From: Actinomycetota bacterium
Lineage (GTDB): Bacteria; Actinomycetota; Acidimicrobiia; Acidimicrobiales; Acidimicrobiaceae
Reading direction: 5' to 3'
DNA: 52,358 bases
NCBI GenBank assembly: GCA_027320695.1
Contig: DAHVKW010000002.1
Span: 14,916 to 67,273, forward strand
Shown: in pieces, positions 1-10,785 of the stretch
Numbering within the stretch: the stretch's first letter is position 1
Layout: the number at the start of each line of letters is the position of its first letter
Made by a program: the position numbers and the translations under genes
The notes under the pieces: generated by a model
Seen by the model: only the letters and a program-made list of their open reading frames with translations
The model's database searches: none
Told to the model about the DNA's origin: nothing

Positions 1-153
1 TTCCTTGGAATTTCCACCGATATATTTTTTAGATTGTGCTCACGCGCACCTTTGACGATTAATTTGTCTGACACAATGCTTTAAGGCTACTCGCGATCGG
101 GAAAAGATATCCGCTGGTACGTAGGGACGGATCCGCGAACTCCCAGACCCGGC

Positions 154-1503
154 TTAGTCAAAGAGTATCCCCGGATTCAGAATGCGCATAGGATCTAGAG
201 CTTTCTTGATACTGAGCATTGAGCTGATATCCTGCGGCGATCTCGTTAGAGACAGATCGTGCACCTTGGCTCTGCCGATTCCATGCTCGGCCGATATTGA
301 GCCGCCGGATGATGCCACAGTCGCGAAAATCTCATGATCGATCTCGGCGTTCCCGTCATCCACATTCAGCAGATTCACATGAATATTCCCGTCGCCGAGA
401 TGGCCAAAGAAAACCGCATGCACCGCCGGATATTCGGCCTCGATCAACTCGGAAACATACGCAACGAAAGCTGGCATCTCTCCAATGGGAATCGTCACAT
501 CCAACTTGTGGGGGATTCCCTGGCTACTGATCGCCACGCTCTGCCCTTCGCGCCAGGTCCACAGTCCCTCGGCTCTCGCGTCGTAGGCCAGCACCGCGTC
601 GTCAACATCTTCGTGGTTATCCAGAAATTCCGCCAGTTGGTCAACTTCCAGCTCTTCTCCTGCAGTTTCCAGCAGCAGCGCATATTCCGGAATCTCTCGA
701 AGCGGCCAACGCTTGTCGTGTAGCGTCTCCACGTACTCCAGCCCGGTCTTGTTCATAAATTCGGCCGCGTCCAGGTAGGCAAACCTTCGTCTGGCATCAG
801 ACACAATGCGGATCGCCGCGGCCAGGCTACTCACCGATACAAGGGCAACCGACGTGTGCTTGGGTACGGGAACCAGTCTGACTACGACCTTCGTGATGAC
901 CCCCAGGGTTCCTTCGGAGCCGCAAAGGATCGAGGCCCAATCGTAACCACTATTGTCTTTGTAAAGTCCCTCCAAGCGGCTGACCAACTGGCCGGTTCCT
1001 AATATTGCCTCGATGCCAATCAGCTGCTGGCGCGTTCCACCGTGACGAATTACGTGCATACCACCGGCGTTAGTCGAAACCATCCCGCCCAACGTAGCGC
1101 TGTCTCGGGCAGCCAGGTCAACTCCGAAGCGAAGTCCAGATTCCCGAGCTTTACGGTTAAGCTCGGCCAACGTGACCCCGGCCCCCACCTTTGCGATCTG
1201 GGAATGCATGTCAATTTCTATGCCTTGTAATAACTGAGACGACAAGATGACTCCGCCGTTGACCGGGGTTGCACCGCCGACAAGACTCGTGTTACCTCCC
1301 TGAGAGGTAACCGCGGTACGCGAACTGCGTGCAATCTCGATCACCCTTTGAACCTGCCACGGATTGACAGGTCGTACAACGCAGAGGGCCTCGCCGCGGA
1401 AACGTCCGGTCCAGTCAGTGAGATTGCCAGCCATTATCTCCGGATCTGTCACCACAGAACTAGAGCCAAAGCTTTTCCTGAGGTCGTCGACTACATCATG
1501 CAA
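154..1503 (-). CDS. FAD-linked oxidase (D-lactate/glycolate/2-hydroxyglutarate dehydrogenase GlcD-like)
   Basis: 449 aa ORF; PCMH-type FAD motifs (TSQGGNTSLVGGATP, GSEGTLGVIT) and C-terminal FFGHLGDGNIHVNLL...SAEHGIG...LDPMRILNPG typical of the family. Confidence 0.9.
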   Translation of the reverse strand: MHDVVDDLRKSFGSSSVVTDPEIMAGNLTDWTGRFRGEALCVVRPVNPWQVQRVIEIARSSRTAVTSQGGNTSLVGGATPVNGGVILSSQLLQGIEIDMHSQIAKVGAGVTLAELNRKARESGLRFGVDLAARDSATLGGMVSTNAGGMHVIRHGGTRQQLIGIEAILGTGQLVSRLEGLYKDNSGYDWASILCGSEGTLGVITKVVVRLVPVPKHTSVALVSVSSLAAAIRIVSDARRRFAYLDAAEFMNKTGLEYVETLHDKRWPLREIPEYALLLETAGEELEVDQLAEFLDNHEDVDDAVLAYDARAEGLWTWREGQSVAISSQGIPHKLDVTIPIGEMPAFVAYVSELIEAEYPAVHAVFFGHLGDGNIHVNLLNVDDGNAEIDHEIFATVASSGGSISAEHGIGRAKVHDLSLTRSPQDISSMLSIKKALDPMRILNPGILFD

Positions 1504-1641
1504 TCGCTGCTCTCCAATCCCGGCAAGACGTACCTAGCAATATTGTAATCCACGGTTGACTCTCGTTTTGAAGGAACTTCGCACCGCGCAAGTCAAACCT
1601 CTAGAAAACATTAAATACAGTTGCCAAGCCTGAGTCCCGCT

Positions 1642-3288
1642 TTATTGCTGACCCAGCTGCTTTCTTAGCAGGCTCTTGTCAATCTTGCCCACATTGGTAG
1701 TTGGAAGAGACTCGACGATCTCGAGCTGGTCGGGGAATTTATACTTGGCAACCCCGAATTCCTCCATCGCGGCGCGAACTTCGTCCAAAGTCAATCCTTC
1801 GCAATCTTCGCGCAAAACGATGACAACGCAGTTTCGCTCTCCGTATCTCTTGTCGGGCAGAGCTATCGCAGCTACCTGGGCGACAGACGGAAGGCGATAA
1901 ATCAGATTTTCGACCTCTTCGGCACTAATTTTCTCTCCTGCCCTGTTGATGAGATCCTTGGTACGGCCTTCTACAACCAGATTGCCGCTCGAGTCCCATC
2001 GCACAACGTCTCCGGTTCTATACCAACCGTCGGGCGTAAAGGACCTGGCATTATGCTCGGGAGCTCGGTAGTATCCCCTCAAGGTGTACGGCCCCCTCGT
2101 CATGAGCTGCCCCATCTCCCCATCTCGAACCGGCATGTCATCGTCATCGACTATCCGTATCTCATCGGCCGGGCTCATAGGTCTCCCCTGGGTATTCCAG
2201 ATTACTTCATCCGGATCAGTCAGACTGGTATAATTCAGCAGACCTTCCGCCATCCCGAAAACCTGCTGTAGGACACACCCAAGAACCGGCTTGACCTTCC
2301 TCGCCACCTCTGGGGCGATCTTGGCGCCTCCAACCTCTATGGCTTGCAACGATGAGAGATCATAACCTTGGTTCTCCGTCTTTGAATCTATCCATCGCTG
2401 CGCAACCGCAGGAACTGCCGCAGCCACGGTGACGCGTTCGGTACCGATCAGATTCAAACAGTAATCAGGCTCAGGACTCCGCGCCATCACGACCCTTCCT
2501 CCCGCGTACAACACGCCCAGCAGACCCGGGCATGCCAGCGGGAAGTTATGCGAGGCTGGCAGAGCCACGAGATACACGGTGCTGGAATCGAATCCGCACA
2601 ACGCTGCACTTTGGCGAAAGTTATATCCATAGTCATCATGAGATCTGGGGATCAACTTTGGAAGGCCGGTAGTCCCGCCGGAAAGGAGAAACACGGCTAC
2701 ATCTTGAGAATCGGGACGCAATTGGTCCAAAAGCTCACGGGTTTCGAGAACTAATTCGGGAATCTGGATCAGAGACCGCAGATCCACTGAGTTTTCAAGA
2801 ACCATCTCTCCAACGACGAACACCTCTTGGATCGAGGAACACCTCTTGGCCACTTCCCAGGCCATCGCCTGGTGATCAAAACCCTTGATCTGGTCAGGAA
2901 CTACAATTGCTCTAGCTTGGGAGTGATCCGCAAAATAGCTCAGTTCCGTCAAGCGATGCCCAGGCAATGCCATGATTGGTACAAGTCCAATTCGCGCGCA
3001 CGCATAAACCAGGGCAACGAACTCCCAACAATTTGGCAGCTGAACAACAATACAGTCGCCGGAAACGAATCCCCTTTTCGAAAGGTTTAGCGCCAGCCCA
3101 TCCGCAAGCATTTCAAGCTCTTTGTATGTCAGGCGAATATCCCCGTCAGTTATTGCCTCTTTGTCGCCATACTTCTCGGCAGATTCCTTCAAGTACTGGT
3201 CTAGCGTCTTCCCGTTCCAGTACCCTAACTCGCGATATCGATTTACGAAATCCGCCGGCCAGGCGACCAATCCCTCTGCTATTTTCAT
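1642..3288 (-). CDS. Aryl-AMP ligase (2,3-dihydroxybenzoate/salicylate-AMP ligase type, EntE/SdgA-like)
   Basis: ANL superfamily; LLSGGTTGLPKLIPRSHDDYGYN P-loop closely resembling EntE-type, YRTGDVVRW, GRTKDLINRAGEKISAEEVE; likely start MKIAEGLVAWP downstream of the ORF-track M. Confidence 0.88.
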   Translation of the reverse strand: MKIAEGLVAWPADFVNRYRELGYWNGKTLDQYLKESAEKYGDKEAITDGDIRLTYKELEMLADGLALNLSKRGFVSGDCIVVQLPNCWEFVALVYACARIGLVPIMALPGHRLTELSYFADHSQARAIVVPDQIKGFDHQAMAWEVAKRCSSIQEVFVVGEMVLENSVDLRSLIQIPELVLETRELLDQLRPDSQDVAVFLLSGGTTGLPKLIPRSHDDYGYNFRQSAALCGFDSSTVYLVALPASHNFPLACPGLLGVLYAGGRVVMARSPEPDYCLNLIGTERVTVAAAVPAVAQRWIDSKTENQGYDLSSLQAIEVGGAKIAPEVARKVKPVLGCVLQQVFGMAEGLLNYTSLTDPDEVIWNTQGRPMSPADEIRIVDDDDMPVRDGEMGQLMTRGPYTLRGYYRAPEHNARSFTPDGWYRTGDVVRWDSSGNLVVEGRTKDLINRAGEKISAEEVENLIYRLPSVAQVAAIALPDKRYGERNCVVIVLREDCEGLTLDEVRAAMEEFGVAKYKFPDQLEIVESLPTTNVGKIDKSLLRKQLGQQ

Positions 3289-3387
3289 GGCACCTAAATT
3301 CCTCCCTAGATAACTAAACAACAAATCAACCTCGCATACAAAATTGGGCAGGTCCTAGGCTGTCGGTAGTTTCGCGGAATCAGGTTC

Positions 3388-4980
3388 TCAGACTTCTTCG
3401 ATTGGAACTCCAATAAAATCGGCGCGTCCGGAAAGTATCGCGGTGATTGAACGGTCCTCGTCGAAGACACCTTCAATCATCATTGACGGAATCGAGCCCG
3501 TCAAACGGCACTCCTCCGCCAACAGTATCCTCTCAACTGACGTGCCACCCCTAATGGCGACCATCGAGGGCCGGGCGTGAAGGATCTCGCCAAGACGTGC
3601 TTTTGCCAAGGCGAATCCATCTGCAGGCTCTGATATAGTTACCAACCCTCCAAATGGATGCAGTCCCTTAGATGGCGGAACTTCCAGCAACTCAAGCTGC
3701 CTGGTGCCTTCTGATGTTGCAAACATTGCAATGGTGCCGCCACGTACATCCTCGCGAATGCCGACGATGCGAGACGATGCCCTAAAGTTGTCCAGGTCAA
3801 AATCTGCTTCCAAAGGATTCGCTCCGTGTTTGGCCTTCCACCATTGGAGTGCCTTTTCCACAAAATCAGAATCTCTGCGCCGCACCTGAATGGCAGAGAT
3901 CGCCCGCGTCAAGAAATGGAAAACGAACTGCTGAGGCTCGAGAGAATAGTAGTAGCTACCGAAATGCTCCCACCAGGAGAGGCTCGGCTCGGCCGCGCCT
4001 TGAATTGCGTCGACGCTAGGACGCCGAATATTCTCGTAATCAGCCAGGACCTGGCCCAAGCTCTGGTCTCGGTTTGCAAGGCATCCAGCCAAAGCGGCAG
4101 CGTCTTCCATCGCCATCTTCGTCCCTGAACCAACTGAGAAATGGGCGGTGTGGGCGCTGTCGCCAAGCAGCACAAACCTTTCGTCGTGCCATGAGCGATT
4201 CCTTATGGTCCTGAAATTTGCCCATCGCGAGTTATTTACTAGAAGGTCCGCGCCATTTATCTGGTCTGCAAACAGGCTCTGGAGATACTCCTTGCTGAAA
4301 GAGTCGCTTGGACCGGGTGGCTGCGAAGCATCAAAACTGTCCATGCCGGCCCGAAGCCATGTCGACTCGTCAGTCTCAACGATAAAAGTACCCGTACCAT
4401 TGTCGATTGGATACCCGTGAACCGCAAAAACGCCGTCCTTGGACTCCTTGAATAGGAACGTCAGCCCCTTGAACTGGTAAGTGGTGCCAAACCATATGAA
4501 TTTCGCTGAAGCCCTTTCGATGCTCGGGGAGAACAAGTTGATCATTTGATTTCTCACCAAGGAGTTTGCGCCGTCGCATCCCACGATCAGATCGAAATCG
4601 GCTAGCTGACCCAAATTTGCGATTGCAGTTTCAAATCTGAGATCCACCCCTACTTCAGTAGCTCTTTCATAAAGAATCTTCAGTAGCTCTTTTCGCGCGA
4701 TAGCCGCCATTCCATTCCCGCCGCAGCAGAATTTCTCACCCTTTAATCGCACCTCGATCTTGTCCCAGGTCTGGCCGTAACGGCCAAGGCGGTCTCTCAG
4801 CACCGGATCAGCGGCGCCCAAGTTGGAAAGCGTCGCATCGGAAAACACAACGCCAAACCCAAAGGTGTCGTCGATCCGATTCCGCTCAAACACAACTACC
4901 TCGTCCGCAGGCGACAGCTGGCGCAGCAACGTAGCGAAAAATACCCCACCAGGCCCCCCGCCAATACAAGCAACTCTCAA
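3388..4980 (-). CDS. FAD-dependent monooxygenase, salicylyl-CoA 5-hydroxylase / anthraniloyl-CoA monooxygenase-like, with truncated OYE-like C-terminus
   Basis: N-terminal IGGGPGGVFFATLLRQ, DLIVGCDGANSLVR, FVLLGDSAHTAHFSVGSGTKMAMEDAAALA; C-terminal ILSGRADFIGV resembles the end of an OYE-like barrel. Confidence 0.85.
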   Translation of the reverse strand: MRVACIGGGPGGVFFATLLRQLSPADEVVVFERNRIDDTFGFGVVFSDATLSNLGAADPVLRDRLGRYGQTWDKIEVRLKGEKFCCGGNGMAAIARKELLKILYERATEVGVDLRFETAIANLGQLADFDLIVGCDGANSLVRNQMINLFSPSIERASAKFIWFGTTYQFKGLTFLFKESKDGVFAVHGYPIDNGTGTFIVETDESTWLRAGMDSFDASQPPGPSDSFSKEYLQSLFADQINGADLLVNNSRWANFRTIRNRSWHDERFVLLGDSAHTAHFSVGSGTKMAMEDAAALAGCLANRDQSLGQVLADYENIRRPSVDAIQGAAEPSLSWWEHFGSYYYSLEPQQFVFHFLTRAISAIQVRRRDSDFVEKALQWWKAKHGANPLEADFDLDNFRASSRIVGIREDVRGGTIAMFATSEGTRQLELLEVPPSKGLHPFGGLVTISEPADGFALAKARLGEILHARPSMVAIRGGTSVERILLAEECRLTGSIPSMMIEGVFDEDRSITAILSGRADFIGVPIEEV

Positions 4981-5758
4981 CCTGCTCCTCCAAACTCTCG
5001 CACCTAAAAATTCAGACTACCCTCCAGGTTCAGACATCTCAGAAGCCGTTCCAGCAAACCCTGTCGTTCCAGTTATCCTTTTGTTTGGCCCTCCATACCG
5101 GATTTGGCCCACTCGCAGTACCGCCATGGCGGCAGCACCGCCTTCGACGACACGTGTTCTAGCGGCGCTGACCACTTTCATCAGGGAACTTGACATGAGA
5201 CCGTGATCTGCCACCTGCAATTCAAGCTTCGATACCATCCAGGTTGCGCACAGGCATGCGAGCTTGATTGAGTCAGGCTTTCCTCGAAATTGTCGGCCGC
5301 CAAAGGCGAACTTATCGCCGAGTAATGGACAGCGGTACTTGCGCCCTACAACGAGCCTGCTTTCCTTCAGGCTGGAGTTATGAGAGACGAGCCGACCCGA
5401 CCCTTTTGTGTTGCGGTTGAGTCCCGAGCGAGAATCCACAATAGGCCCAAATGGCCAACCATTTAGATTAAGAATCTCCTCGAAAGAGCTCGGTGGCACA
5501 CGAGATGACGACGCTAACCATTTGTAAAGACTGGCGCAAAGCAAATGCATTGGCTTGTTGGCGATCATCGAGTGATGACGGCTCCAAAGATATAACTGCT
5601 AGTTGCGCATCATTGCGGTCCCAGGGTTAGCCAGGTTCCAATAAATTAACCACCTGGACCAGTTGACGAGGATCCTGAAGATGCCTAACTTCGAACTGGG
5701 CCGCTCGCAAGGCGATAATCCAAAACGCGATCCATAGTTTCCTGCGGGCAAAGCCGCT

Positions 5759-6034
5759 TTATCTCTTGAGGGTACTATCGAGCTCCAGAAACTTTTCAGA
5801 AAAACGCGCTTCAAATTCATCGGGTATTGAGATGCGCTTGCGTCTGGAGTTCTTTCCCGAAACAAGGACGATATATGACGACCCGATGTGCAACCACTTG
5901 GCAATTGCTGAAATGGCAGCCGCAGTGGCCCTTCCGCCTACTGGGGGACTCGTCACCGCGACGGTAAGCTTTCCATTTCGGATTCTTACTTCATTACATG
6001 AAGACCTCGGCAGCACCTCGATGTCTATTACCAA
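5759..6034 (-). CDS. DUF167 (YggU) family protein
   Basis: 91 aa; KLTVAVTSPPVGGRATAAAISAIAKWLHIGSSYIVLVSGKNSRRKRISI is a DUF167 signature. Confidence 0.85.
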   Translation of the reverse strand: MVIDIEVLPRSSCNEVRIRNGKLTVAVTSPPVGGRATAAAISAIAKWLHIGSSYIVLVSGKNSRRKRISIPDEFEARFSEKFLELDSTLKR

Positions 6035-6037
6035 TTC

Positions 6038-6697
6038 TCACCTCCGATGAAACACCGACCAGGTTCCAGGTCCAGCTTCAGAGGACACCCCTACGAACTT
6101 TCCCCCGAGAGCATCGCATACGTCATCGGGAGATAGATAAATAGGAGTCTGGTTGCCACTTGAACTCACCCATACCAGATAGCCGCTGCTTTTCAGTATC
6201 CTGTCAACCTCGGCTGGAAACAACAGCGTATTTATGCAAACCAAACCATCGACCGAATTGTCGGGAAACGGAAGGTTGGACCCATCACCGCGGATTCGAA
6301 AGCTCTCTGGCGAAGTTGAGTTCGCCAGCATCTCGAAACTGATGTCGACGCATAACAGCGTATCGAAATAGGCCGAAAGCATAGACGAGTAAGCCCCAGT
6401 CCCGCAACCCAGTTCGATGCCGATACCCGCCGGCTTTATTCCTCCGCGCGCCACGGCGTCGAGGACCGGCAGAACCCGAGAATTGAAATCCTTGTCCTTC
6501 CACGTTAGGGCCATCTCGTCGAAAAGTTTGGTAACCTTCGACGCCCGCTCTAAAGTCCAGCCGCCAGGATCAAAAGCGACCTGGCGTGTAACTTTGCGCA
6601 TTGGATGATCAGCGTTCCCGCCAATCTCGGAAATAACTCCCTCGTCCAGGCGCGACAAGTACGTCACATTGCTATCCACGGCTCCCCCTGATCTCAC
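6038..6697 (-). CDS. Class I SAM-dependent methyltransferase
   Basis: GIELGCGTGAYSSMLSAYFDTLLCVDISFEML and DGSNLPFPDNSVDGLVCINTLLF motifs. Confidence 0.85.
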   Translation of the reverse strand: MRSGGAVDSNVTYLSRLDEGVISEIGGNADHPMRKVTRQVAFDPGGWTLERASKVTKLFDEMALTWKDKDFNSRVLPVLDAVARGGIKPAGIGIELGCGTGAYSSMLSAYFDTLLCVDISFEMLANSTSPESFRIRGDGSNLPFPDNSVDGLVCINTLLFPAEVDRILKSSGYLVWVSSSGNQTPIYLSPDDVCDALGGKFVGVSSEAGPGTWSVFHRR

Positions 6698-6711
6698 GGC
6701 GCAAAGGCCTT

Positions 6712-8727
6712 CTAGCCCTTCGCATCTCTTAGCTGATTCTCCAAATCCTTAATTTCATCTCTAATGCGCGCCGCATATTCAAACCTCAGGTCTGCGGAGG
6801 CCTTGTACATCTCCTCCTCCAGCGTCTGAATCAGCGAGACAAGCTCATCGAGCCCAAGTTCGGAGACGTCAAGCTCACGGTCGCGCTTTCGTGAGCGTTT
6901 GGAGCCATTCGGAACCACAGATTTGCTGCTCGATCTCAACTGATCAAGAATATCTGAAACTGCCTTGCGGATCGTTTGCGGTGAGATGCCATGCTCCTCG
7001 TTGTATGCCTGTTGGATGCTCCGGCGCCTCTCAGTTTCGGATATAGCCCTCTTCATAGAATTGGTGACTGTATCAGCGTAAAGAATTACAAACCCCGATA
7101 CGTTCCTGGCTGCTCGTCCAATAGTTTGAATCAGCGAGGTTTCCGAGCGCAGAAAACCTTCCTTGTCAGCATCAAGTATCGCAACCAAAGATACTTCTGG
7201 CAGGTCAAGGCCCTCCCTAAGCAGATTGATTCCCACGAGCACATCAAAATCGCCTAGCCGAAGGTCTCTTAGTATTTCGATCCGTTCTAGAGTTTCGATA
7301 TTCGAATGCAGATAGCGCACCCTAAGGCCAAGCTCAACAAGATACTCCGCCAGATCCTCGGACATCTTCTTAGTCAAGGTAGTGATGAGTACTCTTTCTC
7401 CCTGTGCAATACGCTCGCGGATCTCCGACACAAGATCATCGATTTGGCCTTTGGTAGGCCGAACCTGAATCTTCGGGTCCAAAAGGCCCGTAGGACGAAT
7501 TATCTGCTCGACAACCTGCGCGGATTGAGAAATCTCGTACTGAGACGGGGTTGCTGACATGAATATCGCTTGATTGATCTTGTCATAAAACTCGTCGAAT
7601 CTCAGTGGCCTGTTGTCAAGGGCGGAAGGCAGGCGAAAACCATGCTCGACAAGTGTCTCCTTGCGCGATTTATCACCCGAATACTGGCCATGAATTTGCG
7701 GAACGGCGACGTGTGATTCGTCGATCACCAGAAGAAAGTCGTTCGGGAAATAATCCAGCAGCGTGAAAGGGGCCTCACCGGGCTGCCTTCCGTCGAGATG
7801 CCGCGAGTAGTTCTCGATACCGTGGCAGAATCCAATCTCCGCCAACATTTCCAAGTCGAATTGGGTGCGCATGCGTAGTCTCTGAGCTTCGAGGATACGG
7901 CCGGAATTCTCGAGTTCGACGAGTCGAGCAGCTAACTCGTCCCGAATGGAATTGATGGCCCTTTTTATCGTCTCATCGCCTGCGACGTAATGGGTGGCCG
8001 GAAAGACAGCTAGTTCATCCAAAACCTGGTATTGCTCTCCCGTGAGGGTGTCAACCTTGACGATCCTCTCCACCTCTTCGCCAAACATCTCGACCCGAAA
8101 TGCCATCTCCTCGTATGAAGGATGTATTTCCAGAGTATCCCCACGGACTCGAAACTTTCCTCTGACAAGGTTCATATCGTTACGTTCATAGTGCATATCG
8201 ACCAGCTTGTGCAGTACCTCGCGAAGATTGAGGCCTTCGCCCACACGAAAGATTTGGAGCTTATCCATATATTCGCTTGGCGATCCAAGTCCATAGATGC
8301 ACGATACCGAAGCAACAACGATGACGTCGCGCCTCGTAAGAAGGGCAGAAGTCGCAGAGTGCCGCAAACGGTCAATCTCGTCGTTAACGGATGAGTCCTT
8401 CTCTATGAAAGTATCCGAACTCGGTATGTAGGCTTCCGGCTGGTAATAGTCGTAATACGAAACAAAGTACTCAACACGGTTTTTAGGGAAAAAGTCCCGA
8501 AACTCTGAAGCAAGCTGCGCTGCGAGAGATTTGTTCGGAGCTAAAACCAGGGTCGGCTTTTGGACCGCCTCAATAGTCCACGCAATTGTGGCGCTCTTGC
8601 CAGACCCGGTGATCCCCAGCAGAGTTTGAAATCTTTGACCATTGTCGATTCCCTCCGAAAGCCTCTTGATTGCCTGAGGCTGATCACCCGCCGGAGCGTA
8701 AGGAGCGGTGACTTCGAACTTACTCAC
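6712..8727 (-). CDS. uvrB: Excinuclease ABC subunit B
   Basis: 671 aa; [70 protein letters not shown]-terminal UVR motif. Confidence 0.99.
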   Translation of the reverse strand: MSKFEVTAPYAPAGDQPQAIKRLSEGIDNGQRFQTLLGITGSGKSATIAWTIEAVQKPTLVLAPNKSLAAQLASEFRDFFPKNRVEYFVSYYDYYQPEAYIPSSDTFIEKDSSVNDEIDRLRHSATSALLTRRDVIVVASVSCIYGLGSPSEYMDKLQIFRVGEGLNLREVLHKLVDMHYERNDMNLVRGKFRVRGDTLEIHPSYEEMAFRVEMFGEEVERIVKVDTLTGEQYQVLDELAVFPATHYVAGDETIKRAINSIRDELAARLVELENSGRILEAQRLRMRTQFDLEMLAEIGFCHGIENYSRHLDGRQPGEAPFTLLDYFPNDFLLVIDESHVAVPQIHGQYSGDKSRKETLVEHGFRLPSALDNRPLRFDEFYDKINQAIFMSATPSQYEISQSAQVVEQIIRPTGLLDPKIQVRPTKGQIDDLVSEIRERIAQGERVLITTLTKKMSEDLAEYLVELGLRVRYLHSNIETLERIEILRDLRLGDFDVLVGINLLREGLDLPEVSLVAILDADKEGFLRSETSLIQTIGRAARNVSGFVILYADTVTNSMKRAISETERRRSIQQAYNEEHGISPQTIRKAVSDILDQLRSSSKSVVPNGSKRSRKRDRELDVSELGLDELVSLIQTLEEEMYKASADLRFEYAARIRDEIKDLENQLRDAKG

Positions 8728-8747
8728 ATATCCACTCTAAAAGGACC

Positions 8748-9374
8748 TCAATAAATTGTTCTCAGTTCCTTCCAGAGATCGGCCACCTGCTGGTCAAGCA
8801 AAGCAACATCGACAGAGTTGTCAATCACATAATCTGCCCCTGCCAGCCGCTCTTGACGGCTGACCTGAGCTGCTATCCTGTCGCTAACCTCTTCAACAGT
8901 CATAGCTCGCGACGCGACAACGCGCTCGACCGCCTGTTCTTCTGGAAGATCGACAACTATCACTTTGTCCAAGCCGTATCTTTCGACAGCATTCGTCTCG
9001 AAAAGAAGCGGAATTACCAAAATCACCGGGATCTTGTCCTGAGCGACGCACTCGATGATCCGCTTCTTCATTTCCTGTTCGATCAGAGGATGAAGTAGCG
9101 CGTTCAGTTCGCCCAGGGCCACTTGATCAGAGAACACAACGCTCGCCAATTTAGCTCTGTCCAAAGAGCCGTCACCGGCCAGCACAACCGTCCCGAATCT
9201 CTCAACCACCATTGCAAGACCCGTTGATTCCTTCGCCACGACTTCTCTAGCAATGACATCGGAGTCAACGACACAGGCCCCCAACTCGGCCAGCTTTAGA
9301 GATACAGTGCTCTTACCAGAGCCGATTCCACCGGTCAGTCCTACGATCGGCGCTGGATCGAAGCTATTGGTCAT
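8748..9374 (-). CDS. coaE: Dephospho-CoA kinase
   Basis: VGLTGGIGSGKSTVS P-loop, DSDVIAREVV; likely start MTNSFDP, overlapping the rpsA 3' end. Confidence 0.97.
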   Translation of the reverse strand: MTNSFDPAPIVGLTGGIGSGKSTVSLKLAELGACVVDSDVIAREVVAKESTGLAMVVERFGTVVLAGDGSLDRAKLASVVFSDQVALGELNALLHPLIEQEMKKRIIECVAQDKIPVILVIPLLFETNAVERYGLDKVIVVDLPEEQAVERVVASRAMTVEEVSDRIAAQVSRQERLAGADYVIDNSVDVALLDQQVADLWKELRTIY

Positions 9375-10785
9375 CTCCAGATTCTGTAGATTCGGAATCA
9401 TTACCAATAATCACGTCAGCTGCGTCGGATCCGGTACCCTCTTCAGCTGACGCGGCTCCGCCTGCATGAACTTCCAAACCATGCTCAGCAACATATTCTG
9501 CCCAAGCAGCCTGAGCTTCGGTTTCAGGCGTGAAGTCAAGCGAATAGTCGATATGACCGATGTAATTGCCCTCTTCGTCATAAGCGTGCTCACCGAATGC
9601 TTCACGGTACTCTGCTGCGACCTCGCCACCTTCAGCGGCTTGCTTGATAGAAAGGGAAATGCGACGGCGTTGCAGGTCTATGTCGATTATCTTCACCCAT
9701 AGCTCTTCGCCTGGCTGGACTACCTGCTCGGGAAGATCCACGTGGTGCGTAGCCATCTCGGAAATGTGCACTAGACCTTCTATGCCTTCGCCAACCTGGA
9801 TGAACGAGCCGAATGGAACAAGCTTGGTAACCCGACCGTAAACCAGTTCGCCAACCTTGTGGGCATTGGCAAATTCTTGCCAAGGATCGCTCTGTGTCGC
9901 CTTGAGTGAAAGGGAAATTCGTTCCTTGTCCAGATCAACGTCAAGCACAAGGACTTGGATCTCGTCGCCGACTTGGACCACTGATGACGGGTGGTCCACA
10001 TGCTTCCACGAAAGTTCCGAAACATGCACCAAGCCATCCATGCCGCCCAAATCCACGAAGACGCCGAAGTTGACAACCGAAGAAACTACACCGCGCCGAA
10101 CCTCGCCTGGCTTGAGGTTTTCCAAGAACTCCTCGCGCTGCTCCTTCTGAGTCTCCTCCAGCCAAGACCGCCTGGAAAGAACCACATTGTTCCTGTTTTT
10201 GTCAAGTTCTATTATCTTCGCCTCGACAACCTTGCCGACATATGGCTGAAGATCTCTGACGCGCCGAAGCTCGACCAAAGAGGCCGGCAAGAATCCACGA
10301 AGCCCAATATCGACAATCAGGCCACCTTTGACAACCTCGATCACAGGCCCCTTGACGACACCATTCGCGTTCTTGATCGCTTCGATAGTGCCCCAGGCGC
10401 GTTCGTATTGCGCGCGCTTCTTAGAAAGGATTAAACGACCTTCTTTATCTTCCTTCTGCAGTACAAGAGCTTCGATCTCCTCGCCAAGCTGCACAACCTC
10501 AAACGGGTCTATATCGTGGCGGATCGAGAGCTCGCGTGCCGGAATGACTCCCTCGGATTTGAACCCAATGTCCAGAAGTACCTCATCCTTGTCAACTTTC
10601 ACCACCTTGCCAAAAACGAGATCGCCATCTTCAAATTCAACGATCGTGCCGGCAATCGCCTCGTCTAGGGATGTATCCCCCAAATCATCAAAGACGATTA
10701 CCCGTGGTGTGTACTCCCCTTCGAGAATCCCCTCGCCTGCCAAGGAGACCACATCGTTATCAGAGGTGCTAGTAGTTTCGGACAT
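9364..10785 (-). CDS. rpsA: 30S ribosomal protein S1
   Basis: 473 aa with repeated S1 domains (FGVFVDLGGMDGLVHVSELSWKHVDHP; FGSFIQVGEGIEGLVHISEM). Confidence 0.98.
   Translation of the reverse strand: MSETTSTSDNDVVSLAGEGILEGEYTPRVIVFDDLGDTSLDEAIAGTIVEFEDGDLVFGKVVKVDKDEVLLDIGFKSEGVIPARELSIRHDIDPFEVVQLGEEIEALVLQKEDKEGRLILSKKRAQYERAWGTIEAIKNANGVVKGPVIEVVKGGLIVDIGLRGFLPASLVELRRVRDLQPYVGKVVEAKIIELDKNRNNVVLSRRSWLEETQKEQREEFLENLKPGEVRRGVVSSVVNFGVFVDLGGMDGLVHVSELSWKHVDHPSSVVQVGDEIQVLVLDVDLDKERISLSLKATQSDPWQEFANAHKVGELVYGRVTKLVPFGSFIQVGEGIEGLVHISEMATHHVDLPEQVVQPGEELWVKIIDIDLQRRRISLSIKQAAEGGEVAAEYREAFGEHAYDEEGNYIGHIDYSLDFTPETEAQAAWAEYVAEHGLEVHAGGAASAEEGTGSDAADVIIGNDSESTESGDDQ

Noticed and set aside
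5017-5568. 183-aa minus ORF as a protein-coding gene
   Set aside because: No recognisable motif, biased residue content, and an overlapping plus-strand ORF; kept only as a gap worth checking.
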